NCBI GenBank assembly: GCA_963770295.1
Contig: CAVYPA010000021.1
Location: forward strand, 1-64,000
DNA from: AWTP1-13 sp963770295
Lineage (GTDB): Bacteria; Pseudomonadota; Alphaproteobacteria; Rhizobiales; Hyphomicrobiaceae
Reading direction: 5' to 3'
DNA length: 64,000 nucleotides
The position numbers were made by a program, and so were the translations under genes. Positions 20,169 to 27,964 of this stretch are shown here, piece by piece. Under the pieces are notes generated by a model. That model was not told the origin of the DNA, did not search any database, and saw only the letters and a program-made list of their open reading frames with translations. The first letter of the stretch is position 1. Each line of letters starts with the position of its first letter.

Positions 20169-22088
20169 CTAGACCAGTGCCGGTACTTCGTAGCGCCGCA
20201 TCATCTCGTGGTCTTCATGCGAGAGGATGTGACAGTGATAGACGAATTCGCCGGCGCGACTGAAGTTCGGGGTCACGCGCGTGATCTGGCCGGGATAGGC
20301 GATCACGGTGTCCTTCTTGCCGACTTCGTAAGCGTTGGGGCCGACCTTGTTGCCCAGGAGTTTGGGCTTGCCCAGGACGCGAGCCCCGGTCGAGCCATCG
20401 GAGTTGGTCTTGTCCGTTGTGTTGATGCTGAAGTCCTCGCGGCTCAAGATCTGAAAATCTACCAGATGCATGTGGATCGGATGTGCGTCCGCGGTGGTGT
20501 TGTGGAATTCCCAGACCTCCTTGGTGCCGACCCGCGGGTTTTCCGTGATGGGATCGCTGTAGACCAGCGTGCCCTGGTCGAGCGTGCCAAGCATGGTCTG
20601 GAGCCGGCCAAAGGAGTCGGTTCCCTCATACATCAAGATCTTGCGGGTGGTCGCCGCGCCATTGGCGGTGACCGGAGATAGTGGGGATGTCTGGTAGACG
20701 CGCAGGGATGTGCCAAGCGCTACGCTCGCGTTCGGGATGGTCTGATTGCGCGCAACCACATCGAACGCCATGACGCGATCGGTCAAGCCAGGTGTCGGTG
20801 CCATGTAGTCAACGCCGTCTGGGACTTGTCCGGTAAAGGGTGTGGCGGCATCATTCCACAACAGCAGGCGGGTTCCGACCGGCATGTTGCTGAAGTCAAT
20901 GATCACGTCGTAGCGCTCGCCGGGACCGATCAAAAGCGTGTCCGCTTGGTTGATGCCATTGGCACTGCCATCCGCAAGCGGCGGCGTTTGCCAACGTGCG
21001 AGGGCTGGTTCATTCAAAAGACCCAACTCGGTGCCAATGACCAGCAGCGGCAGGGTTGGACCTGTCGGTGTTGATGGTGAGCCGCCGGACTGGCGTTGCA
21101 CCTTCAAGGCATAGAACCGGGAATCGGAGGAATTTAGAATGCGGAACCGATATTTGCGTTGTTCCACGACCTGGCGGGGCCAAGCCGACCCATTAACGAG
21201 GATCACGTCACCGAAAAATTCGGGTAGATGCGTCGGATGCGGTAAATCTGGGCTTGCGGGATCTTCAGAGGGGTAAAATAGCTGGCCATTCTCATCAAAG
21301 GTCCGGTCCATCAAAGCCAGCGGAATTTCATAGGGATATTTTGGTAATACATTGGCGGCGCGGAGCTTATCCTCGTTGGCATCGCGAATGAAATAAAAAC
21401 CCACCAGTCCCATGTAGACGTTCAAGCGCGTAATGCCGAGAACATGGTCGTGGTACCAAAGGTGCGCGGCCTCCTGATCGTTCTGGTAGTGATAGGGTTT
21501 GGCAAACAATCGGCCCCTGAAGTGATCGTTGGGCGTGAACCAGGCCTCCGGCAAACCATCGGAGCGCGTCTCCGAGCGCGCGCCGTGCAAATGCGTGACA
21601 AGCGGCACCGGTGCCAGGCCGCCAAGCGAGCCGGGATTGGCCCATTCCAAGGTGGTATCGACCGGCATCCGGTTCGGCACACCGTCGAGGCCATTGACGT
21701 AGGTGACGGTGAGTGGGCGCCCGCGATCGACCTCAAAGGTCGGGCCGGGCAGGGTTTCGAGGCTGCTTTGGTCGAGGGCGTAGCCCCAGAAGCGCGTGGC
21801 CAGCGGCGCACCGTTCGGGCGGTTAAGGCCGAGGGAACCGATGGTTTCCCGAATGGTGAGCTTCACATCGGTGCCGGCGGTCGGGCGTCGGATCCCGGGA
21901 AAATTGGGGTTGAGCGGGTTGAGGAGCGCGTTCGCGAACTGACGCACGGCGCTGGCGTCAAAGGGCGGTGAGGGCCGCAGGCCGAGGGGGCGGCGCCGCC
22001 GGATCAGGGCTTGCGCCGACTGACCACCGGTCGCGCCCAAAGCAACGAGTGCGCTCGTCGATTTCAGGAAAGTGCGCCGCGTAAACAT
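20169..22088 (-). CDS. Multicopper oxidase, Tat-exported (CotA/bilirubin oxidase-like)
   Basis: 639 residues. The N-terminus MFTRRTFLKSTSALVALGAT is a Tat signal. All copper motifs are present: THLHG (His166/168), WYHDH (His213/215), HPIHMHL (from ~536) and HCHILSHEDHEMM (from ~618), so type 1 and trinuclear centres should form and O2 would be the acceptor. The length and single-chain three-cupredoxin plan fit CotA or bilirubin oxidase-like enzymes rather than nitrite reductase NirK. The donor substrate is unknown. Divergent from a SCO copper chaperone gene, a natural partner for copper loading. The shared 30-bp element lies 60 nt upstream. Confidence 0.9.
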   Translation of the reverse strand: MFTRRTFLKSTSALVALGATGGQSAQALIRRRRPLGLRPSPPFDASAVRQFANALLNPLNPNFPGIRRPTAGTDVKLTIRETIGSLGLNRPNGAPLATRFWGYALDQSSLETLPGPTFEVDRGRPLTVTYVNGLDGVPNRMPVDTTLEWANPGSLGGLAPVPLVTHLHGARSETRSDGLPEAWFTPNDHFRGRLFAKPYHYQNDQEAAHLWYHDHVLGITRLNVYMGLVGFYFIRDANEDKLRAANVLPKYPYEIPLALMDRTFDENGQLFYPSEDPASPDLPHPTHLPEFFGDVILVNGSAWPRQVVEQRKYRFRILNSSDSRFYALKVQRQSGGSPSTPTGPTLPLLVIGTELGLLNEPALARWQTPPLADGSANGINQADTLLIGPGERYDVIIDFSNMPVGTRLLLWNDAATPFTGQVPDGVDYMAPTPGLTDRVMAFDVVARNQTIPNASVALGTSLRVYQTSPLSPVTANGAATTRKILMYEGTDSFGRLQTMLGTLDQGTLVYSDPITENPRVGTKEVWEFHNTTADAHPIHMHLVDFQILSREDFSINTTDKTNSDGSTGARVLGKPKLLGNKVGPNAYEVGKKDTVIAYPGQITRVTPNFSRAGEFVYHCHILSHEDHEMMRRYEVPALV

Positions 22089-22147
22089 AGGAAGCCTCCC
22101 GAGATCAGGTTGTGGGAAAACTACGACGCGGCCATTTCCTCGATAAG

Positions 22148-22177
22148 CGACTAAGGTAAATAATTATCTTCGGACCT
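22148..22177 (-). promoter_or_regulatory. Shared 30-bp element, copy 1
   Basis: Plus-strand form CGAC-x-AAGGTAAA-N9-TCGGACCT; 22 of 30 positions match the copy at 26023-26052, including both outer blocks at identical spacing. It lies in the divergent region between the multicopper oxidase (22088) and the SCO gene (22258). The AGGT...ACCT arms make a loose inverted repeat. Confidence 0.5.
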
Positions 22178-22257
22178 ATTACCGATTTAATTGTTGGCCA
22201 TTCCCTTATGTTCGACGAGCGCTACCAAATCCGTTTGCTACTCAGAAAGGGTGCGGC

Positions 22258-22860
22258 ATGCTGGGAAAGCTTTGCGCCACCGGGTTGGGGCTGGCCTTGA
22301 GTATCGTTTCTGCAGTTGAGACGGCGCCCGTATTTGCCCACAGTGGGCACGTGCATGGCGAGCACAGCGCGATCAAAAGATCGGTTATCGAGCCGCGCAT
22401 TCCCCGCATGATTCTGGTGCGTGACGATGGCGCCAAGGTTGACATCGGCACGGAGCTCGACCGGCAGGGGCCGATCTACCTCAACTTCATCTATACGAGC
22501 TGTGGCAGCGTATGTCCGGTCTTGAGCCAAACCTTCTCTGTCCTGGCCGACAGGCTGGGGCCGGAACGAAGCAAGGTACGCATGATCTCGCTTTCGATTG
22601 ATCCCGAGTACGACACGCCGTCGCGACTTGCGGCCTATCGGCAGCAATTCGGCGCCGATGCGAGCTGGCGTTTCTACACGGGCAGCCTCGAAGCGAGCGC
22701 CGCGATGCAAAGAGCCTTTGGCGTTCTCAGCCGTGACAAGATGAACCATCCGGTTGCCACCTTTTATCGGCCTGCGGCCGATCGCCCATGGCTGCGGCTA
22801 GACGGGTTCGCCAGCCCGGAGCAGCTGGAAGCGGAATACCGCTCAAGTGGAAGCCAATAG
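22258..22860 (+). CDS. SCO1/SenC copper chaperone
   Basis: 200-residue thioredoxin-fold copper-delivery protein. Signal peptide at residues 1-27 (cleavage near VFA-HSG), then a His-rich tip HSGHVHGEH. The SCO copper ligands are visible: CGSVC (Cys82, Cys86) in IYTSCGSVCPVLSQTF and a later His164 in DKMNHPVATFY. Role in the family: insertion of Cu into oxidase centres on the periplasmic side. Divergent from the multicopper oxidase; its stop overlaps the end of the convergent GspK-like gene by 18 bp. Confidence 0.92.
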   Translation: MLGKLCATGLGLALSIVSAVETAPVFAHSGHVHGEHSAIKRSVIEPRIPRMILVRDDGAKVDIGTELDRQGPIYLNFIYTSCGSVCPVLSQTFSVLADRLGPERSKVRMISLSIDPEYDTPSRLAAYRQQFGADASWRFYTGSLEASAAMQRAFGVLSRDKMNHPVATFYRPAADRPWLRLDGFASPEQLEAEYRSSGSQ

Positions 22861-23880
22861 TTCGCACTCCGGCAGCGCAGGAACGTCGACACTGGGCGCG
22901 CCGTCGCGCGCGACGGACGGGACCTGTCGCCAGCGCCACAGGTGAAAAACCGGCGCTTGCCGTGGGCTTCCAACCGCGCCACCTGGGCGCAACAGGGCAA
23001 TATCCACGATTGCCTCGAGCGCAAACCTCACGCCGCCCGCCATGACGACTTCGGAGCGAACGCTGAAGGTATTGCGTGTGGAAGGGGCAGTAAAATAAGC
23101 GGGCAGATCGGAGGCCCGGGCGTCGAACTGCAAATCTGATCCCGCATCGCTTGCGGGAGTTGGCGTGTCGCCGCGACGCAGAATTTCGGTCAGTCGTCGC
23201 TGCGCCACCAGGGGGTCGACGCCGTCCTTGCCCGAATGGGCGGTAACAAAAGGTGTCATACGTGCCAGCAGCTCGGCGTCGATACCGAGCACTTGATCGA
23301 GCTCCTCCACCGCGGCGAATGGCGCGTTCTTGGGCCCCTGGGCGCGACCGGCGGCACGATATTCGGCCTCTTCGGCGCCTTTGGCTCGCTTGATGTTATC
23401 GCCGTCCCTGTAGTCGAGGATGGCGTCGACAAGCGTGTCGGCTCGTGCGCCTTCCACATCGAGACCAAGCAACAGGGCGCGCAGGAGACGCTCGCCGGCG
23501 AAGTTCAGGTCGATTTTGCCGCCCTCGTCTTGCGCCTCGGTGATGATGAGGTTGTTGTCGAGGCGACAGCCGAAGGCTTCACCGCCAATGGCAAAACTGC
23601 GGTGCTTGCCGTTAGGGTTGGCGCGGAACTCAAGCAGCCTGAGCACCGCCAAGTTGATTCCGGCCGCAGCCAGGGCCTTTGCCCGCGCCGTCTCGACCGC
23701 AACGGCGCTTGCCCTGACCTGAGCGCTCGTCACTCTTGCAAACAGCGCAGCCGCCAGCGCCAGCAATCCGACCGCAGCGATGACAACGAGGATGGCAAAC
23801 CCCCGCTCGCTTCTGCAACGGGGAGACCTGGGCGAAGGGCGCCATGGTCTGGGCTCCCTACCGGTGGGTTCGCGTCGCAC
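22843..23880 (-). CDS. GspK-like type II secretion minor pseudopilin (orphan)
   Basis: 345 residues. A prepilin-like leader of basic residues precedes RGFAILVVIAAVGLLALAAALF, a type IV pilin N-terminal helix. The GspK region follows: AKALAAAGINLAVLRLLEF, EGGKIDLNFAGERLLRALL, and LVDAILDYRDGDN, the helix-turn typical of GspK. No other type II secretion gene lies in the window, so it must work with a distant apparatus or a small specialised pseudopilus. It sits directly downstream of the response regulator gene on the same strand (66 nt), which may place it in that operon. Confidence 0.82.
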   Translation of the reverse strand: MRREPTGREPRPWRPSPRSPRCRSERGFAILVVIAAVGLLALAAALFARVTSAQVRASAVAVETARAKALAAAGINLAVLRLLEFRANPNGKHRSFAIGGEAFGCRLDNNLIITEAQDEGGKIDLNFAGERLLRALLLGLDVEGARADTLVDAILDYRDGDNIKRAKGAEEAEYRAAGRAQGPKNAPFAAVEELDQVLGIDAELLARMTPFVTAHSGKDGVDPLVAQRRLTEILRRGDTPTPASDAGSDLQFDARASDLPAYFTAPSTRNTFSVRSEVVMAGGVRFALEAIVDIALLRPGGAVGSPRQAPVFHLWRWRQVPSVARDGAPSVDVPALPECELLAST

Positions 23881-23946
23881 GCGGGCAAGCCTTGGGATCG
23901 GTCATCGTTATCGGGCAGCCGAAAGATCTTTTGCCCCTCTTAGTCT

Positions 23947-24576
23947 TCAAGGCGTCTGGTTTTGCGCCGCAATAACCGCCTCCAGGCGATTGCGCACGCG
24001 CATTTTCTTGAAAAGCTGCGTCAGATAGACCTTGGTGGTGCCAACGGTCAGTCCGAGTTTGTTGGCGATCTCCCGATTGGTATAGCCCTTGGTGATGTGG
24101 TCGAGGAGCTGCTGCTCTCGATAGCTGAGCGCGCCTTGCACTTTCGCCACCCGTTTAGGGAGCAGCGTTTCGCCGATGAGCAATCGTGCCGCCAGTTCGG
24201 CGGTGACATAGGGAGCGCCATCGTAAATCGTCTTTAGGGCGCCGATGAGTTCGAGGCCGCTCACACCTTTGAGAATGTAGCCGTTGGCGCCGTTGGAGAG
24301 CGCATTGGAGACGCTTAGTACATCGTCGAGCGTGGTTAGCACGACGCATTTGATCCCGTGTTTGACGATGTCGGCGACGACGGCGTGCCCCTTCGTGATG
24401 GCAATGTCGAGGATGAGGACGTCCGGCTGCAATTCGTCGGCGAGCCGGCGTGCGTCCTCTGCCGTCGTTCCCTCGCCTACGCATTGCATGCACTGCGAGC
24501 GCGCGATGGTACGAATGACGCCTTGCCGAAAAATCGGGTGGCCATCAATGACGACGATGCGCATCGGTTGGCTCAC
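23947..24576 (-). CDS. LuxR/NarL-type response regulator
   Basis: 209 residues: receiver (about 5-120) with phospho-acceptor Asp57 in DVLILD, Thr in VLTTLDD and Lys in YILKG, then a LuxR helix-turn-helix (LSYREQQLLDHITKGYTNRE ... LTVGTTKVYLTQLFKKMRV). The acidic pocket is reduced to one Asp (IDGHP). I place the start at the GTG at 24576, which overlaps the TGA stop of the sensor gene in a GTGA and has GGGAG upstream; this implies translational coupling. Likely reads the output of the atypical sensor encoded just before it. Confidence 0.88.
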   Translation of the reverse strand: MSQPMRIVVIDGHPIFRQGVIRTIARSQCMQCVGEGTTAEDARRLADELQPDVLILDIAITKGHAVVADIVKHGIKCVVLTTLDDVLSVSNALSNGANGYILKGVSGLELIGALKTIYDGAPYVTAELAARLLIGETLLPKRVAKVQGALSYREQQLLDHITKGYTNREIANKLGLTVGTTKVYLTQLFKKMRVRNRLEAVIAAQNQTP

Positions 24577-25958
24577 GACCGGTCGCTCCCTTCGCCGATC
24601 CAGAAATTTGCTACAACGGCCAGGTGCTGGTCGGAGCGTGACCACGCCGATATCCCGCCGCCGAGAGCCTCGAACCGATGGCGCAGGCCTTCGCTGCCAC
24701 TCTCGATGGCATCTGCAAGGCGGGCAACCGCAGGCTGCAGATGACAGATGAGCTCGATCTCCAGCCGGTCGTCTTCAGATTTTGCGCAGACGTGCACTAA
24801 TGCGTTTTGCGAGTGCTGAAAGACCCGACCCAACACCTCTTCGATGAATTGGTAGAGGCAGCTCTTGAGCGCGTAAGGGGCGTCTTGCGGCAGATCGCGA
24901 AACTCGCAACTGACGACGACACCCGTGCGCGCTTCGTGCAGACAGATGGCCGTGCCGATCACGTCGGTCAGCGGTAGGTCCTGCAAATCCGATGGGGTCA
25001 ATCCCGTGGATACCCCGCGTATTTGCCTCATGCAGTCATTGAGTGCCGCACTGATGGAAGCGACTTCTTCGCCGAGTCTGTCGGGAGACTCGCGTAAAGC
25101 ATCGAGTCGCAGCTGCGCGAAGGCGATCAGCTGCAAGGGGCCGGCGCCCAGTTCCTTTGCAACGCGGCGCAGATTTTTTTCGTTGCTTTCCAGGACGCGC
25201 CGGTTGGCGCGGCAGACCCGCTTGCGAAGCAGTGTGTCCTGCATCTGCTGGCGCGCCAATTCACCGATTTGCCGTTGCAAGCCTCCCGTTAGTCCGAACA
25301 GGGTCACGATCAGGCCGATGGCGCCGGTGGCCAACACGGCATAGCTGGTATATTGGGCGGTCCTTATCTCCTTCATGAGATCGACCGCCAGCTCGGATGT
25401 TTCAGCAAGGGCGATGATCTTGTTCGTGCCGGTCTGCCGGACGGGCGCGTAGATTTCGAGGATCGGCACCTGCAGCGCCCGCTCATCATCTTCGTCGTCA
25501 CCATCGAGCCCGAGGCTGGCGACAACATCGCCTTCGAAGGCGCGGTTGCGGGCGGGTGTGGATGGAAATTGCCGGCCAACCAATTCTCCGCGGGTGCTGA
25601 AGACGATCCGGTCTGCCAGCCAAATCCGGAAGGCGACAACGGGCTTGCCGGAAGATGCCGGTGACATCAACTGCTCAAGCGCGGCGCGGTTTTGTTCGGA
25701 TAGCGAAGGTTTGACCGCGAGCTCCTGCACGAGGGGCACCACGACGCTGTCCATGTAGAGCGCGGTGCTGGCGGCGGCCCTATTGGCGAGTAGCTCTTGG
25801 ATGTGGTGGGCCACCAGCAAAGACGCCGTGACGGTCGCCAGAACGATCGCGAGGGATACGGAGGTGGTAAGCTTGTGCGCGCGGCTGCGAGCCCGCCACC
25901 ATTGGATGATCGACATCACAAAGGGCAGGGCGGCCTGAGGAAGGGTATTGGCAGTCAT
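24573..25958 (-). CDS. Histidine kinase-like sensor lacking the phospho-His
   Basis: 461 residues: TM1 at about 32-52, periplasmic domain 53-200, TM2 at about 203-226, then a NarX/DegS-like cytoplasmic part. The dimerisation box reads NLRRVAKELGAGPLQLIAFA where family members have ELHDG; Gly271 replaces the phosphorylated His. The N-box Asn is Arg378 (FIEEVLGRVFQHS) and the DxGxG loop is absent (ELICHLQPAVA), though GSEGLRHRFEALGG, the last Gly box, remains. It therefore looks unable to autophosphorylate in the standard way. Cotranslated with the response regulator; a shared 30-bp element lies upstream. Confidence 0.85.
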   Translation of the reverse strand: MTANTLPQAALPFVMSIIQWWRARSRAHKLTTSVSLAIVLATVTASLLVAHHIQELLANRAAASTALYMDSVVVPLVQELAVKPSLSEQNRAALEQLMSPASSGKPVVAFRIWLADRIVFSTRGELVGRQFPSTPARNRAFEGDVVASLGLDGDDEDDERALQVPILEIYAPVRQTGTNKIIALAETSELAVDLMKEIRTAQYTSYAVLATGAIGLIVTLFGLTGGLQRQIGELARQQMQDTLLRKRVCRANRRVLESNEKNLRRVAKELGAGPLQLIAFAQLRLDALRESPDRLGEEVASISAALNDCMRQIRGVSTGLTPSDLQDLPLTDVIGTAICLHEARTGVVVSCEFRDLPQDAPYALKSCLYQFIEEVLGRVFQHSQNALVHVCAKSEDDRLEIELICHLQPAVARLADAIESGSEGLRHRFEALGGGISAWSRSDQHLAVVANFWIGEGSDRS

Positions 25959-26022
25959 AGCACCACACTACGACGCAATCATTTCGTCTCTTGCATACGA
26001 CAAACGACGACATTTCGGTATC

Positions 26023-26052
26023 CGACCAAGGTAAACTAATGCGCTCGGACCT
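26023..26052 (-). promoter_or_regulatory. Shared 30-bp element, copy 2
   Basis: Same plan as the copy at 22148-22177 (AAGGTAAA-N9-TCGGACCT on the plus strand). It is 65 nt upstream of the sensor-gene start. A nearby ACTACGACGC decamer also occurs before both genes (25969-25978 and 22120-22129). Confidence 0.5.
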
Positions 26053-26131
26053 TGTTCGAGGATCGCCTTGACTTCACGCAAGCCACAGCCGTAGTTCCTC
26101 CAACTCTAGCCCCGTGTGGGGGGCCTCCTCT

Positions 26132-26163
26132 ATTAGGAAGGATCACCATTAGGAAGGATCACC
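26132..26163. repeat. Perfect 16-bp tandem duplication at fnr stop codon
   Basis: ATTAGGAAGGATCACC occurs twice head to tail. The first minus-strand copy read encodes the last residues and stop of the FNR protein; the second repeats them after the stop. Confidence 0.85.
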
Positions 26164-26865
26164 GGCCAAGCGTTCGAGTTCGCGCGCGTCGCAAATTTCG
26201 ATCCCGCGCCGGGCGAAGCGTTTGATCACACCCGCGGCCTCCAGCCGGTTCAACTGGCGGCTCACGGTTTCCAGGCGCAAGCCGAGGTAGTCGGCTATTT
26301 CGGCGCGCGACAGCGGCAGCTCGATCGCGAACGGCGGTTGTGCGGCGCCGGCGGAACGAGGGTCCGGCGCCAACCGGCGCGCAATCAGGACCAGCAACGC
26401 GGCCACCCTTTCCTTGGCGCTTTTGCATCCCAACAGCAGCATCCATTCGTGCGATGCATCGACCGCATCCAAGGTGCGTTCCAGCAGCAGCTGTTTCAGG
26501 TCCGGCTGCTCGGCCAGCAAGTGTTCGAAGTGGCGTTGGTTGTAGCAGCAGAGCTGCACGTCCGTTGCCGCTTCCGCCGCATAAGAACTCGTGGTCTTGA
26601 AAGGCCGCCCCAAAAAGTCCGATGGGAACAACAAGCCAACGATCTGTTGTCGGCCATCGGGCAAGGACTTGGTGAGCTTGACGACCCCGGCTAAAATTGT
26701 TGCACACCAAGCCTCGGGCGTCGACAAGGCCGCAATCGGTTGGCCGGCAGAATAGCGCTTGCGATAAGACAGACGGTTGAGCTTGGCTAAGTCCTCAGGG
26801 CATAGCGCCTTGCAGAGCGCTTTATCTCTGACGGCACAGTCAAGGCAGGCCTTTGCTCGCGACAT
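26149..26865 (-). CDS. fnr: FNR-type oxygen-sensing transcription regulator
   Basis: 238-residue Crp/FNR regulator. The N-terminus carries the Fe-S ligand cluster CLDC-x7-C-x3-C (Cys7, 10, 18, 22) and there is a central Cys pair (106/107), as in oxygen-labile 4Fe-4S FNR proteins. Effector domain about 25-150; the helix-turn-helix SRAEIADYLGLRLETVSRQL has the E-x2-S-R recognition pattern that reads TTGAT sites. The ATG at 26865 is right: a longer frame would translate straight through the FNR box at 26930-26943. That box implies autoregulation. Confidence 0.93.
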   Translation of the reverse strand: MSRAKACLDCAVRDKALCKALCPEDLAKLNRLSYRKRYSAGQPIAALSTPEAWCATILAGVVKLTKSLPDGRQQIVGLLFPSDFLGRPFKTTSSYAAEAATDVQLCCYNQRHFEHLLAEQPDLKQLLLERTLDAVDASHEWMLLLGCKSAKERVAALLVLIARRLAPDPRSAGAAQPPFAIELPLSRAEIADYLGLRLETVSRQLNRLEAAGVIKRFARRGIEICDARELERLAGDPS

Positions 26866-26929
26866 CGTAAGTATTTTTTGCTCGAGGCGGCTTTGGCGCG
26901 AATGTGCACGCAATTGGTGGCCGTTGGGC

Positions 26930-26943
26930 TTGATCCAGATCAA
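26930..26943 (-). promoter_or_regulatory. FNR box at fnr promoter
   Basis: TTGATCCAGATCAA, perfect consensus, 64 nt before the fnr start codon. It may mediate autoregulation. Confidence 0.85.
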
Positions 26944-27085
26944 ACCGGGAAAGAGGGACCCCGCGACAGGCAAGCTCAGACCCAAAGCCTCGCCGTCGGC
27001 CATGGCTGAGGCGCCGCGGCGCTAAGGCGCACACGGCTCCCTGGCCGGCAGCTCGACCGTTGGGGGCTGCAGCCCAGTTTGCCGG

Positions 27086-27099
27086 TTGACTTAAATCAA
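27086..27099 (+). promoter_or_regulatory. FNR box for LuxR-type regulator
   Basis: TTGACTTAAATCAA, one mismatch, 80 nt before the start at 27180. Confidence 0.75.
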
Positions 27100-27179
27100 A
27101 TCACCCGCGGGGTGGCGATCCCACATACTGAGAGAGAGGTGGGGAGCCTCGATGAGGTGCGGGTTCGAGCGAGCAACGC

Positions 27180-27908
27180 ATGTCGGCGCCTGATTTGCAA
27201 ACCAAGCAACCAGCCCCCAATTCGCGCTCCGACGGTGCGGCGAGCCAGCTTCGCATTGTGCTCATCACCAGTGAGCCGCTCTATCGAGAGGGCATTGAGG
27301 TAGTCTTCCGCGCCACCCCGTCTTTGCTACTCTTGGGTGGAACGAGCATTAACGATGCCATTGCGCTGGCGCAGTCTCGACTGGCAGATATGGCGCTCAT
27401 CGACGCCAACAGCTTCCGCGACATAATCGAAATGGCAAGGGTGCTGGCTTTGAGTTGTCCGCAGCTGCCGATCGTGGCGGTATCGGAAGCGGCGACGGCG
27501 GACGAAGTGGCGAGCGCGTTTGAGGCCGGGATCCGCGGCTGCATTCGCAAGGGCGTGGAGGGCGGCGACCTCGTGCGCATTCTTGCAAGCATCGGTCAAG
27601 GTGCGCTCTATCTACCACCCGAGTTCGGCGCCGGGCTGTTACGCCAAAGCGTGTGCTTAAACGGGGCGACCCACGAGAAAAGCAGGCCCTACGGCCTGAC
27701 CGCGCGTGAGGAGCAAATTCTGGGCTGTGTCGCGCGGGCGCTTACCAACAGGGAAGTGGCGCGAGAACTGCAAATCAGCGAGAAAACCGTGAAGCACTAC
27801 ATGACCGTCATCATGGAAAAGCTCCAAGTGCGCAATCGCGTGGAAGCGGTGCAAAAAGCAGACGCGCTGAAAAAGGCCAACGCGGTGAAATGGAACGTGG
27901 CAAGTTGA
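27180..27908 (+). CDS. LuxR-type regulator with degenerate receiver
   Basis: 242 residues: a ~22-residue lead, a receiver-like domain (25-140) and a LuxR helix-turn-helix (LTAREEQILGCVARALTNRE ... ISEKTVKHYMTVIMEKLQV). The receiver keeps an Asp at the phosphorylation position (Asp75, MALIDANS) but the acidic pocket is ITSEP instead of a DD pair, the conserved Thr is Ser (AVSEA), and the Lys region reads CIRKG. It may respond to something other than phosphorylation. It is divergent from fnr and carries its own FNR box. Confidence 0.85.
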   Translation: MSAPDLQTKQPAPNSRSDGAASQLRIVLITSEPLYREGIEVVFRATPSLLLLGGTSINDAIALAQSRLADMALIDANSFRDIIEMARVLALSCPQLPIVAVSEAATADEVASAFEAGIRGCIRKGVEGGDLVRILASIGQGALYLPPEFGAGLLRQSVCLNGATHEKSRPYGLTAREEQILGCVARALTNREVARELQISEKTVKHYMTVIMEKLQVRNRVEAVQKADALKKANAVKWNVAS

Positions 27909-27964
27909 TGAGTGAGCGTTCGCCTGCCGCGAGACAATGGCTGCCTCACAGTGAACCGGTCTGG

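Noticed and set aside
20169..22088. Copper nitrite reductase NirK
   Set aside because: The protein has the four histidine-rich motifs and length of a three-domain multicopper oxidase with a trinuclear centre, not the two-domain NirK layout.
26866..27003. N-terminal extension of FNR from an upstream start
   Set aside because: The extension is simply a translation across the FNR box and its promoter; the Cys cluster sits directly after the ATG at 26865.
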